The position numbers were made by a program, and so were the translations under genes. A stretch of DNA of 64,000 bases from Hydrogenophaga crocea (GTDB lineage: Bacteria > Pseudomonadota > Gammaproteobacteria > Burkholderiales > Burkholderiaceae_C), in the NCBI RefSeq assembly GCF_011388215.1, contig NZ_CP049989.1, positions 4,010,001 through 4,074,000 on the forward strand. Reading direction: 5' to 3'. Below, in pieces: positions 19,608 through 27,939 of the stretch. Under the pieces are notes generated by a model that was not told the DNA's origin, ran no database searches, and saw nothing but the letters and a program-made list of their open reading frames with translations. Every line of letters begins with the position of its first letter. Positions within the stretch are counted from its first letter, which is position 1.

Positions 19608-20066
19608 ATGAGCACCGCTTTCCAGCCCAAGGACCCGAACTACGCCGAACGCGTGCGCGCCAGCTTCGCGCTGCAGGGCGCCATGGGCACGCTGGGCGCC
19701 ACGCTCGCCGACGTGGCGCCGGGGCGCGTGGTCATCACGCTGCCCTGGGCGCAGCACCTCACGCAGCAGCACGGTTTCCTGCACGCGGGCATGGTGTCCA
19801 CCGCGCTCGACTCGGCCTGCGGCTACGCGGGCTTCACGCTCATGCCGGCCGACGCGGCCGTGCTCACCATCGAATTCAAGATCAACCTGCTCGCGCCCGC
19901 GCAGGGCGACAGCTTTCGCATGGTGGGCACGGTGATCAAGCCTGGCCGCACCGTGAGCGTGGTCGAGGGCCAGGCCTTTGCGCTGCACCAGGGCCGCGAG
20001 AAACTCGTGGCCACCATGGGCTGCACCCTCATGACCGTCACCGGCCGCGACGACGTGCGCGGCTGA
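19608..20066 (+). CDS. PaaI-like hotdog thioesterase
   Basis: The 152-residue protein has the hotdog fold. The phrase [23 protein letters not shown] (residues ~57-79) resembles the PaaI/4HBT active region, where HAG carries the catalytic region residues. It likely hydrolyses acyl-CoA thioesters to protect the CoA pool. I chose the ATG at 19608 over one at 19587 because of spacing and family alignment. It is the first gene of the LiuR-linked operon, 22 bases before liuA. Confidence 0.85.
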   Translation: MSTAFQPKDPNYAERVRASFALQGAMGTLGATLADVAPGRVVITLPWAQHLTQQHGFLHAGMVSTALDSACGYAGFTLMPADAAVLTIEFKINLLAPAQGDSFRMVGTVIKPGRTVSVVEGQAFALHQGREKLVATMGCTLMTVTGRDDVRG

Positions 20067-20088
20067 ACACAACCCGGAGACATTCCCC

Positions 20089-21270
20089 ATGAACCAGCTT
20101 CCCGGCCTGAATTTCCAGTTGGGCGACGACATTGATGCGCTGCGCGACGCCGTGCGCGACTTCGCGCAGGCCGAGATCGCGCCGCGCGCCGCCGAGATCG
20201 ACCGCAACGACCAGTTCCCCATGGACCTGTGGCGCAAGATGGGCGAACTCGGCGTGCTGGGCATCACCGTGCCTGAGACCTACGGCGGCGCCAACATGGG
20301 CTACCTCGCGCACATGGTGGCCATGGAGGAGATCAGCCGCGCCAGCGCCTCGGTGGGTCTGAGCTACGGCGCGCACTCCAACCTGTGCGTGAACCAGATC
20401 AAGCGCAACGGCAACGACGCGCAGCGCCAGAAGTACCTGCCCAGGCTGATCAGCGGCGAGCACGTGGGCGCGCTGGCCATGAGCGAGCCGGGCGCGGGCT
20501 CCGACGTGATCAGCATGAAGCTCAAGGCCGAGGACAAGGGCGGCTACTACCTGCTCAACGGCAGCAAGATGTGGATCACCAACGGCCCCGACGCCGACAC
20601 CCTGGTGGTCTACGCCAAGACCGAGCCCGAGATGGGCGCGCGCGGCGTCACGGCCTTCCTGATCGAGAAGGGCATGAAGGGCTTCTCGATCGCACAGAAG
20701 CTCGACAAGCTCGGCATGCGCGGCAGCCACACGGGCGAGCTGGTGTTCCAGAACGTCGAGGTGCCGGCCGAGAACATCCTGGGGGGCCTCAACAACGGCG
20801 CCAAGGTGCTCATGAGCGGGCTCGATTACGAGCGCGCCGTGCTCAGCGGCGGGCCGCTGGGCATCATGCAGGCGGTCATGGACAACGTGATCCCCTACAT
20901 CCACGACCGCAAGCAGTTCGGCCAGAGCATCGGCGAGTTCCAGCTCATCCAGGGCAAGGTGGCCGACATGTACACCGTGCTGCAGGCCGCGCGCAGCTTC
21001 GCCTACACCGTGGCCAAGAACCTCGACCTGCTCGGCACCGAGCACGTGCGCCAGGTGCGCAAGGACTGCGCGAGCGTGATCCTCTGGACCGCCGAGAAGG
21101 CCACCTGGATGGCGGGCGAGGGCGTGCAGATCTTCGGCGGCAACGGCTACATCAACGAGTACCCGCTGGGCCGCCTCTGGCGCGACGCCAAGCTCTACGA
21201 GATCGGCGCCGGCACCAGCGAGATCCGCCGCATGCTGATCGGCCGCGAACTGTTCGCCGAGACCCTGTAA
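20089..21270 (+). CDS. liuA: Isovaleryl-CoA dehydrogenase
   Basis: The 393-residue FAD enzyme oxidises isovaleryl-CoA to 3-methylcrotonyl-CoA. The catalytic base fits Glu248 in [15 protein letters not shown]; this position inside the G helix is specific to isovaleryl-CoA and long-chain dehydrogenases. Other blocks are [18 protein letters not shown] and [24 protein letters not shown] site precedes the ATG. It is the second gene after the LiuR operator. Confidence 0.96.
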   Translation: MNQLPGLNFQLGDDIDALRDAVRDFAQAEIAPRAAEIDRNDQFPMDLWRKMGELGVLGITVPETYGGANMGYLAHMVAMEEISRASASVGLSYGAHSNLCVNQIKRNGNDAQRQKYLPRLISGEHVGALAMSEPGAGSDVISMKLKAEDKGGYYLLNGSKMWITNGPDADTLVVYAKTEPEMGARGVTAFLIEKGMKGFSIAQKLDKLGMRGSHTGELVFQNVEVPAENILGGLNNGAKVLMSGLDYERAVLSGGPLGIMQAVMDNVIPYIHDRKQFGQSIGEFQLIQGKVADMYTVLQAARSFAYTVAKNLDLLGTEHVRQVRKDCASVILWTAEKATWMAGEGVQIFGGNGYINEYPLGRLWRDAKLYEIGAGTSEIRRMLIGRELFAETL

Positions 21271-21306
21271 GGCGGGCGCAGGCCCGGTGCTGGGACAATG
21301 CCCCCC

Positions 21307-21966
21307 ATGAGCGACGATCTTCAACACCTGCTGGAACACAACCGGCGCTGGGCGGCCCAGGTCGAGGCCGAGCGCCCGGGCTTCTTCACCAAACTTTCGC
21401 AACAGCAGAGTCCGCGCTACATGTGGATCGGCTGCTCCGACAGCCGCGTGCCCGCGAACCAGATCACCGGCCTCGACCCGGGCGAGGTCTTCGTGCACCG
21501 CAACGTGGCCAACGTGGTGGTGCCCACCGACCTCAACTGCCTGTCCACCGTGCAGTACGCGGTCGACGTGCTCAAGGTCGAGCACCTGATGGTGGTGGGC
21601 CACTACGGCTGCGGCGGCGTGCAGGCCGCGCTGCGCGATGCCCGCGTGGGCCTGGCCGACAACTGGCTGCGCCACATCAAGGACGTGCGCGACCGCCATG
21701 CGGCGCTGCTCGCGGGCCTGCCCGAGAAGCACCGCCTCGACGCGTTGTGCGAGCTCAACGCCATCGAGCAGGTGGTGAACCTCGCGCAGACCACCGTGGT
21801 GCAGGACGCCTGGAGCCGCGGTCAGGCGATCGCGCTGCACGGCTGGGTCTATGGCCTGAAGGACGGCCTGGTGCAGGACCTGTTCATGACCCTGCGCGGC
21901 AACCCCGATCTCGACACCGCGTACCTGCGCGCCGTGGAAGGCGTGGCGGTGCGCTCGCGCGACTGA
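21307..21966 (+). CDS. can: Beta-class carbonic anhydrase
   Basis: The 219-residue enzyme interconverts CO2 and bicarbonate. The zinc ligands are Cys43 (with the CSDSR Asp45-Arg47 dyad), His99 and Cys102 (GHYGCGG). I use the ATG at 21307; one at 21298 would add three residues. Its place inside the leucine operon suggests a supply of bicarbonate for the biotin-dependent methylcrotonyl-CoA carboxylase encoded at 34277 and 38986. Confidence 0.93.
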   Translation: MSDDLQHLLEHNRRWAAQVEAERPGFFTKLSQQQSPRYMWIGCSDSRVPANQITGLDPGEVFVHRNVANVVVPTDLNCLSTVQYAVDVLKVEHLMVVGHYGCGGVQAALRDARVGLADNWLRHIKDVRDRHAALLAGLPEKHRLDALCELNAIEQVVNLAQTTVVQDAWSRGQAIALHGWVYGLKDGLVQDLFMTLRGNPDLDTAYLRAVEGVAVRSRD

Positions 21967-22039
21967 GTCTGCGGCCGCGGGCCGCGCCCTTGCCCTGCCC
22001 CGGCCGCGGCCTGAATTCCCTTTCACACAGGAGCACACC

Positions 22040-23221
22040 ATGTCCGATCCCATCGTCATCCTCGGTGCCGCACGCACCCCCATGGGCGCCTTCCAGGGCG
22101 ACTTCGCCGCGCTGTCGGCGCACGACCTCGGCGGTGCGGCCATCAAGGCCGCGGTCGAGCGCAGCGGCGTCGATCCCAAGGCCGTCGACGAGGTGCTGTT
22201 CGGCAACTGCCTGATGGCCGGCCAGGGCCAGGCGCCCGCGCGCCAGGCCCTGCTCAAGGGCGGCCTGCCGCTGTCGACCGGCGCGGTCACGCTTTCCAAG
22301 ATGTGCGGCTCGGGCATGAAGGCCACCATGCTCGCGCACGACCTGCTGGTGGCGGGCAGTGCACAGGTGATGGTCTCGGGCGGCATGGAGAGCATGACCA
22401 ACGCGCCCTACCTCATGCTCAAGGGCCGCGGCGGCTACCGCATGGGCCACGACAAGATCTACGACCACATGATGCTCGACGGCCTCGAAGACGCCTACGA
22501 GCCGGGCCGCAGCATGGGCACTTTCGGCGAAGACTGCGCCGCCAAGTACGCGTTCACGCGCGAGCAGCAGGACGCCTTTGCCACCGCCTCGGTCACGCGC
22601 GCCAAGGCCGCGACCGAGAGTGGCGCCTTCGCGAAGGAGATCGTGCCCGTCACCGTGAAAGACCGCAGCGGCGAGCGCGTGGTGTCGGTGGACGAAGGCC
22701 CGGGCAAGATCAAGCTCGACAAGATCCCCGCGCTCAAGCCCGCGTTCAAGAAGGACGGCACCATCACCGCCGCCTCGAGCTCGTCGATCAACGACGGCGC
22801 GGCCGCGCTGGTGCTGGCCAAGGCCTCGACCGCACAGCGCCTGGGCGCCAAGCCCATCGCGCGCATCGTGGGCCACACCACGCACGCGCAGGAACCCAAC
22901 TGGTTCACCACCGCGCCCGTGTACGCCACGCAGAAGCTGCTCGCGGCCACCGGCTGGAAGGTCGAGGACGTGGACCTGTGGGAAGTCAACGAGGCCTTCG
23001 CCGTGGTGCCCATGGCGCTCATGGCCGAGCTCAAGGTGCCGCACGAGAAGGTCAACGTGAACGGCGGCGCCTGCGCGCTGGGCCACCCCATCGGCGCCAG
23101 CGGCGCGCGCATCCTGGTCACGCTGATCCACGCGCTGCAGGCGCGCGGCGGCAAGAAGGGCATCGCCACGCTGTGCATCGGCGGCGGCGAGGCCACCGCC
23201 ATGGCCATCGAACTGGTGTGA
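22040..23221 (+). CDS. Acetyl-CoA acetyltransferase (thiolase)
   Basis: The 393-residue thiolase has the acyl-carrying Cys89 in LSKMCGSGMKA, the NEAFA block, His349 in GGACALGHPIGASG, and Cys379 in LCIGGGEA. It splits acetoacetyl-CoA to acetyl-CoA or runs in reverse for polyester synthesis. In this operon a catabolic role downstream of acetoacetate is likely. A GGAG site precedes the ATG. Its stop overlaps the GTG start of the SDR gene. Confidence 0.95.
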   Translation: MSDPIVILGAARTPMGAFQGDFAALSAHDLGGAAIKAAVERSGVDPKAVDEVLFGNCLMAGQGQAPARQALLKGGLPLSTGAVTLSKMCGSGMKATMLAHDLLVAGSAQVMVSGGMESMTNAPYLMLKGRGGYRMGHDKIYDHMMLDGLEDAYEPGRSMGTFGEDCAAKYAFTREQQDAFATASVTRAKAATESGAFAKEIVPVTVKDRSGERVVSVDEGPGKIKLDKIPALKPAFKKDGTITAASSSSINDGAAALVLAKASTAQRLGAKPIARIVGHTTHAQEPNWFTTAPVYATQKLLAATGWKVEDVDLWEVNEAFAVVPMALMAELKVPHEKVNVNGGACALGHPIGASGARILVTLIHALQARGGKKGIATLCIGGGEATAMAIELV

Positions 23222-23886
23222 GCACGGTCCTCGTCATCGGCGCGTCGCGCGGCATCGGCCTCGAGTTCGTGCGCCAGTACCGCGAAGCGGGTGATCGCGT
23301 GATCGCCACCGCGCGCGACGACGCGGGCCTGCAGCGTCTGCGCGAACTCGGCGCCGAGGCGCTGCGCATCGACGTGGCCCAGCCCGCGAGCATCAGCGGC
23401 CTGGCCTGGCAGCTCGATGGCGAGAAGCTCGACACCGCGCTCTATGTGGCCGGCGTGTTCCCGCGCATCGACGCCGGCGTGCCCCCCACGCGCGAGGCCT
23501 TCGACCTCGCCATGCACACCAACCTGCTCGGCGCCATGCAGGCGATTCCGCAGGTGGCGCCGCTGGTGGAAGCCGCGAACGGCTGCTTCGGCTTCATCTC
23601 GAGCGCCATGGCGCAGATCCGCGGCGTGCCCGACGGCCGAGGCTGGCTCTACCGCGCGAGCAAGGCCGCGCTCAACATGGCCGTGGCTTGTGCCCAGCAC
23701 CAGTACCCGCGCGCCACGCTGGTGGCGCTCTCGCCGGGCTGGGTGCAGACCGACATGGGCGGCGCGGCGGCGCCGCTCACCGCCGACGACAGCGTGAGCC
23801 GCATGCGCGCCACGCTCGCGCGCCTCACGCCCGCGCAACGCGGTGCCTTCATCGACCAGGACGGCCGCCCCTTCGACGGTTGGTGA
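23218..23886 (+). CDS. Short-chain dehydrogenase/reductase
   Basis: The 222-residue Rossmann oxidoreductase has the nucleotide-binding GASRGIGLEF (residues ~8-17), an AGV strand, and the catalytic Tyr/Lys pair in YRASKAALN. The final LSPGWVQTDMGG is typical of SDR proteins of the C-factor/YciK type. The substrate is unknown. The start is GTG at 23218, which overlaps the thiolase TGA as GTGA, so translation is coupled to thiolase. Confidence 0.85.
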   Translation: MSTVLVIGASRGIGLEFVRQYREAGDRVIATARDDAGLQRLRELGAEALRIDVAQPASISGLAWQLDGEKLDTALYVAGVFPRIDAGVPPTREAFDLAMHTNLLGAMQAIPQVAPLVEAANGCFGFISSAMAQIRGVPDGRGWLYRASKAALNMAVACAQHQYPRATLVALSPGWVQTDMGGAAAPLTADDSVSRMRATLARLTPAQRGAFIDQDGRPFDGW

Positions 23887-23920
23887 CCCGTTTTCCGAAA
23901 CCGCGATCCCGGAGATCCGA

Positions 23921-25051
23921 ATGCTGCTGACCCCCGACCAGGAAGCCGTGCGCGACGCCGTGCGCGCCTTCGCCCAGGCCGAGCTCTGGCCGAATGCCGC
24001 GAAGTGGGACAAGGAACACCACTTTCCCAAAGACGTGCACCGCGGGCTCGCCGAACTCGGCGCCTACGGCATCTGCGTGCCCGAAGCGCTGGGCGGCGCC
24101 GGCCTCGATTACGTGACCCTGGCCATCGTGCTCGAAGAGATCGCCGCCGGCGACGGCGGCACCAGCACCGCGATCAGCGTCACGAACTGCCCGGTCAACG
24201 CCATCCTGCTGCGCTACGGCAATGCGCAGCAGCAGGAACGCTGGCTGCGCCCGCTGGCGGCCGGCCGCATGCTCGGCGCCTTCTGCCTCACCGAGCCGCA
24301 CGTGGGCTCGGACGCGTCGGCGCTGCGCACCACGGCCGTGAAGCAGGGCGGCGACTACGTGATCAACGGCGTCAAGCAGTTCATCACCAGCGGCAAGAAC
24401 GGGCAGCTCGCCATCGTCATCGCCGTCACCGACAAGGCCGCGGGCAAGCGCGGCATGAGCGCCTTCCTCGTGCCCACCGACACGCCGGGCTACGTGGTGG
24501 CACGGCTCGAAGACAAGGTGGGCCAGCACAGCAGCGACACCGCGCAAATCAACTTCGAGAACTGCCGCATCCCGGCCGAGAACCTGATCGGCCAGGAAGG
24601 CGAGGGCTACAAGATCGCGCTGTCGGCCCTCGAAGGCGGGCGCATCGGCATCGCCGCGCAAAGCATCGGCATGGCGCGCAGCGCCTTCGAGTGCGCCCTC
24701 ACGTACGCCAAGCAGCGCGAGAGCTTCGGCCAGCCCATCTTCAACCACCAGGCCGTGGGCTTTCGCCTCGCCGAGATGGCGACGCAGATCGAGGCCGCGC
24801 GCGCCCTGGTGCTGCACGCGGCCGCGCTGCGCGACGCGGGCAAGCCCTGCCTGAAGGAAGCCGCCATGGCCAAGCTGTTCGCGAGCGAGATGGCCGAGCG
24901 CGTGTGCAGCGACGCGATCCAGGTGCACGGCGGCTATGGCTACGTGAGCGACTTCCCGGTCGAGCGCATCTGGCGCGACGTGCGGGTGTGCCAGATCTAC
25001 GAGGGCACCTCGGACGTGCAGAAGATCCTCATTCAGCGCGCGCTGGCCTGA
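23921..25051 (+). CDS. Short/branched-chain acyl-CoA dehydrogenase
   Basis: The 376-residue FAD enzyme of the short-chain subgroup has CLTEPHVGSDASAL, FITSGKNG and FGQPIFNHQAVGFRLAEM, and the catalytic glutamate in CQIYEGTSDVQKILI near the C-terminus. This last position separates it from the isovaleryl type at 20089. Likely substrates are 2-methylbutyryl-, isobutyryl- or butyryl-CoA. It is the last gene of the LiuR-linked operon; its end faces the unrelated gene at 25065. Confidence 0.92.
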   Translation: MLLTPDQEAVRDAVRAFAQAELWPNAAKWDKEHHFPKDVHRGLAELGAYGICVPEALGGAGLDYVTLAIVLEEIAAGDGGTSTAISVTNCPVNAILLRYGNAQQQERWLRPLAAGRMLGAFCLTEPHVGSDASALRTTAVKQGGDYVINGVKQFITSGKNGQLAIVIAVTDKAAGKRGMSAFLVPTDTPGYVVARLEDKVGQHSSDTAQINFENCRIPAENLIGQEGEGYKIALSALEGGRIGIAAQSIGMARSAFECALTYAKQRESFGQPIFNHQAVGFRLAEMATQIEAARALVLHAAALRDAGKPCLKEAAMAKLFASEMAERVCSDAIQVHGGYGYVSDFPVERIWRDVRVCQIYEGTSDVQKILIQRALA

Positions 25052-25064
25052 GCGCGCGCCGGGC

Positions 25065-26390
25065 TCACAGGTCCTTGAGGTTCTTCAGGCAGGCCCGGAT
25101 CCAGCGCAGCTCCCAGGGGTCTTCGTGGGCCTGCGCCGGCGCCAGCCCGAGCGCCTCGAGCTGCGTGTAGGCGTTCTTCATTTCCTCGGGCAGCGCGTCG
25201 AGCAGGCGTTCGCGCAGTGCGGCGCGGATGTCGCCGTGCGCGGGTTCGCCGTACTTCGCGATCAGGGCCTGTTGCTCGATCTGCCAGGTGTGCAGGGTGT
25301 GCCGGTTCTGTATCGCCTCGTGCGGGGCTGGCAGCGCCGGCGGCTCGAAGCCCCAGGTGTGGGCCAGCAGGCCGAGCACCTCGGCGGGCGACGGGTTGCG
25401 CGGGGCGACGCGGTCCACCAGCAGCACCAGGTTCTTCTCGAACAGCGCCTGCTCGTCCTTCACCCACTGCTGTGCCTGCTGCCGCTGCAGCGCGTAGTCC
25501 GTGCCGGGCGGCCACTGGGGGTAGGCGTCCTGCAGCGAGCGCGGCAGCCGCGCGAGCAGGGCCGCGCGAATGGCGTTGTTGAACGCGACGGTGGCCTCCT
25601 GGCCCGGGCACCGGGCGCGCAGGTTCTGCTTGGTGCTGTTGAAGGTCTGGATGAAGGCGATGAACGACTTCGGGGGGTGCGCGGGCAGGGTGGGCTGCGT
25701 GCGCCACGCGTCCATGGGGTCGGTGTCGTAGGTGCGCCCCCAGGCGAACGCCAGGGCGTTCATCAGATGGCCCATCGGCGCGGTGTCGGGCAGCTGCCGC
25801 ATGACCGTGTCCACCGCATTCGCGACCGACTCGGCCAGCGTGGGGGCGGGCAGGGCGGGGATGGGTGCGTCCGGGTGCGAGGCGGACCGCACCGGGGCGC
25901 CGGACGCGTTCGCCCAGGCGATCACCGCGGACTTCTTGTTCGTGTACGACGGGCCGCTGTCCTCGATGACCCGGGCCAAGGCCAGCTGCAGGGCATCGGG
26001 AAGCTGCTGCGCCACAGCCCCTTGCAGGGCTTTGCCGAAGGCGCCGCGGGCATCGGGATAGGCCTTGAACAGCCCCTCCTTTTCGACCACCACCGTGTTC
26101 ACGAAGTCCTGCGCCCTGCCGCACCAGCCGCCCCAGGCGAGCAGCAGGGCCTGCATCACGTCGGCGTGCGGAAAGCTGGGGTGGGCGACGATGGCCGCCA
26201 CCGCTGCCGCCACCGCCGTGTCCTGCGCCGTCGCGCGATCGCCCGCGCCCTGTGCGGCGCCGGCTTCGCCGGTGGGCAGGCCCGCCGCGTCCGGCGGGTT
26301 CACGGGGTCGGGCGGTGCGGGCCTGTGCGGCAGCCCGGCGGAGGAACGCGGCGGGGTGGAGGGGGGCTTGGGGGCGCTGTGCAGGTACAT
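25065..26390 (-). CDS. Unrecognised three-repeat protein, candidate type III effector
   Basis: I recognise no family for this 441-residue protein. Residues 1-55 are rich in Pro, Ala and Ser and look disordered. The rest consists of three degenerate repeats with a period of about 130 residues, each with a helix ending LL-AWG or LLAHTWG (Trp86, Trp217, Trp346) and later an ALL-RLP--LQ-AY helix (LP at 130-131, 282-283, 400-401). There is no signal peptide or membrane segment. The ATG at 26390 has an AGAGG site; another at 26426 is less likely. An HrpL-type promoter match (26455-26482) lies 64 bases upstream on the same strand. The disordered N-terminus plus repeats and promoter suggest a secreted effector; this is inference. 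Confidence 0.6.
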   Translation of the reverse strand: MYLHSAPKPPSTPPRSSAGLPHRPAPPDPVNPPDAAGLPTGEAGAAQGAGDRATAQDTAVAAAVAAIVAHPSFPHADVMQALLLAWGGWCGRAQDFVNTVVVEKEGLFKAYPDARGAFGKALQGAVAQQLPDALQLALARVIEDSGPSYTNKKSAVIAWANASGAPVRSASHPDAPIPALPAPTLAESVANAVDTVMRQLPDTAPMGHLMNALAFAWGRTYDTDPMDAWRTQPTLPAHPPKSFIAFIQTFNSTKQNLRARCPGQEATVAFNNAIRAALLARLPRSLQDAYPQWPPGTDYALQRQQAQQWVKDEQALFEKNLVLLVDRVAPRNPSPAEVLGLLAHTWGFEPPALPAPHEAIQNRHTLHTWQIEQQALIAKYGEPAHGDIRAALRERLLDALPEEMKNAYTQLEALGLAPAQAHEDPWELRWIRACLKNLKDL

Positions 26391-26454
26391 GGGGCCTCTC
26401 GCTGGCGAACAGACAACAGGGGACAACAGGCGGGCGCCGTCGCGGCGCGCGTCC

Positions 26455-26482
26455 TGGGTGGCGGGTGGGGTGGGCCGGGTCC
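26455..26482 (-). promoter_or_regulatory. HrpL-type (hrp box) promoter match for the 25065-26390 gene
   Basis: Read on the minus strand: GGACCC, 15 bases, CCACCCA. The consensus for HrpL-family sigma factors is GGAACC-N15/16-CCACNNA, so one base of the -35 differs. The leader to the ATG is 64 bases. The region is C-rich on this strand, which raises the chance of a random match, so support comes mainly from the parallel site at 63462-63489. Confidence 0.5.
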
Positions 26483-26528
26483 TGCTGTTGCGATCACCGA
26501 TGTCGCGCGCGCATATGATCCCGCTCCC

Positions 26529-27926
26529 ATGAACATCCTCATCCTCGGTGCGGGCCGCGTGGGCGAAAGCGTGGCCGAGAGCCTAGTGTCGGAGCAGAAC
26601 GACATCACCGTCATCGACATGGACCCCGCGCGGCTGCGCCTGCTCGAAGACAAGCTCGATCTGCGCGGCGTGGTGGGCAACGGCATCCAGCCCTCGGTGC
26701 TGCGCGACGCCGGCGTGAAGGACGCCGACATGGTGATCGCCTGCGCCGCGCAGGACGAGACCAACCTCGTGGTCTGCAAGGTGGCGCACGACGTGTTCAA
26801 CGTGCCCACCACCATCGCGCGGCTGCGCTCACCCGAGTTCACCGATGGCGAAGGCGACGAGCAGCTCTCGCGCACCAGCTTCTCGGTGAGCCACGTGCTC
26901 TGCCCCGAGGCCTCGGTCACGCGCTACATCCACCAGCTCATCAGCTACCCCGAGGCGCTGCAGGTGCTCGAATTCGCGGGCGGCCGCGCGAGCCTGATCG
27001 CGGTGCGCGCGAGCCACGGCGGCGCGCTCGTGGGCCACACCATCGGCGAGTTCCGCGAGCGCTTCACGCGCTGCGAGATGCGCGTGGTGGCGCTCTACCG
27101 GCTCGACACCGAGATGGAGGCCACGCCGTCCACGCGCATCCTCGCGGGCGACGAGGTCTTCGTGCTCGCCGACACCGACAAGATCCGCGACGTGCTGGCC
27201 GCCATCCACAACACCGACCAGCCGGTGCAGCGCGTGATGATCGCGGGCGGCGGCCGCGTGGGGCTGCGCCTGGCGCGCAGCCTGGTGGGGCAGTGCGAGG
27301 TGAAGCTGCTCGAGCGCGACCGCCGGCGCTGCGAGTACCTCGCGAGCCAGCTGCCCTCGAGCATGCTGGTGCTGCAGGGCGACGGCGCCGACGAGGACCT
27401 GCTGGAAGAGGAGAACGTGGGCGAGATGGACATGTTCCTCGCGCTCACGAGCGACGACGAGGACAACATCATGTCGGCCATGCTGGCCAAGCGGCTCGGC
27501 GCGCGCCGCGTCATGGCGCTCATCAACCGCCGCGCTTACGCCGACATGATGCAGGGCGGCACCATCGACATCGCGATCTCGCCCTCGCAGGCGGTGATCG
27601 GCGAGCTGCTGGCCCACGTGCGCCGCGGCGACGTGGCGGCCGTGCACAGCCTGCGCCGCGGCGCGGCCGAGGCGCTCGAAGGCATTGCGCGCGGCGACGT
27701 GAAGACCAGCAAGCTCGTGGGCCGGCGCATCGAAGAGGTGAAGCTGCCCAAGGGCGCGCGCATCGGCGCCATCGTGCGCGGCGAGGGCCGCGACTCCGAG
27801 GTGCTCATGCCCCACCACGACCTGCTGATCGAGGACGGTGACCACATCATCCTGTTCATCCCGCACAAGCGCCTGGTGCGCGAGGTCGAAAAGCTGTTCC
27901 AGGTCAGCGCCACCTTCTTCGGCTGA
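26529..27926 (+). CDS. trkA: Trk potassium uptake regulator TrkA
   Basis: The 465-residue cytosolic, membrane-associated protein binds NAD(H) and gates TrkH. It has two RCK units: Rossmann fold LILGAGRVGESVAESL at the N-terminus with a TrkA-C domain, and a second Rossmann fold MIAGGGRVGLRLARSL near residue 238 with its own TrkA-C domain. The length is as in E. coli TrkA. trkH follows after 13 bases. TATGAT at 26514-26519 just before the start may be the -10 of its promoter. Confidence 0.97.
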   Translation: MNILILGAGRVGESVAESLVSEQNDITVIDMDPARLRLLEDKLDLRGVVGNGIQPSVLRDAGVKDADMVIACAAQDETNLVVCKVAHDVFNVPTTIARLRSPEFTDGEGDEQLSRTSFSVSHVLCPEASVTRYIHQLISYPEALQVLEFAGGRASLIAVRASHGGALVGHTIGEFRERFTRCEMRVVALYRLDTEMEATPSTRILAGDEVFVLADTDKIRDVLAAIHNTDQPVQRVMIAGGGRVGLRLARSLVGQCEVKLLERDRRRCEYLASQLPSSMLVLQGDGADEDLLEEENVGEMDMFLALTSDDEDNIMSAMLAKRLGARRVMALINRRAYADMMQGGTIDIAISPSQAVIGELLAHVRRGDVAAVHSLRRGAAEALEGIARGDVKTSKLVGRRIEEVKLPKGARIGAIVRGEGRDSEVLMPHHDLLIEDGDHIILFIPHKRLVREVEKLFQVSATFFG

Positions 27927-27939
27927 ACGCGCCCCCGCC

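Noticed and set aside
26488..26519. Full promoter for trkA (TTGCGA and TATGAT)
   Set aside because: The spacer is 20 bases, too long for a standard sigma-70 promoter; only the -10 is mentioned with the gene.
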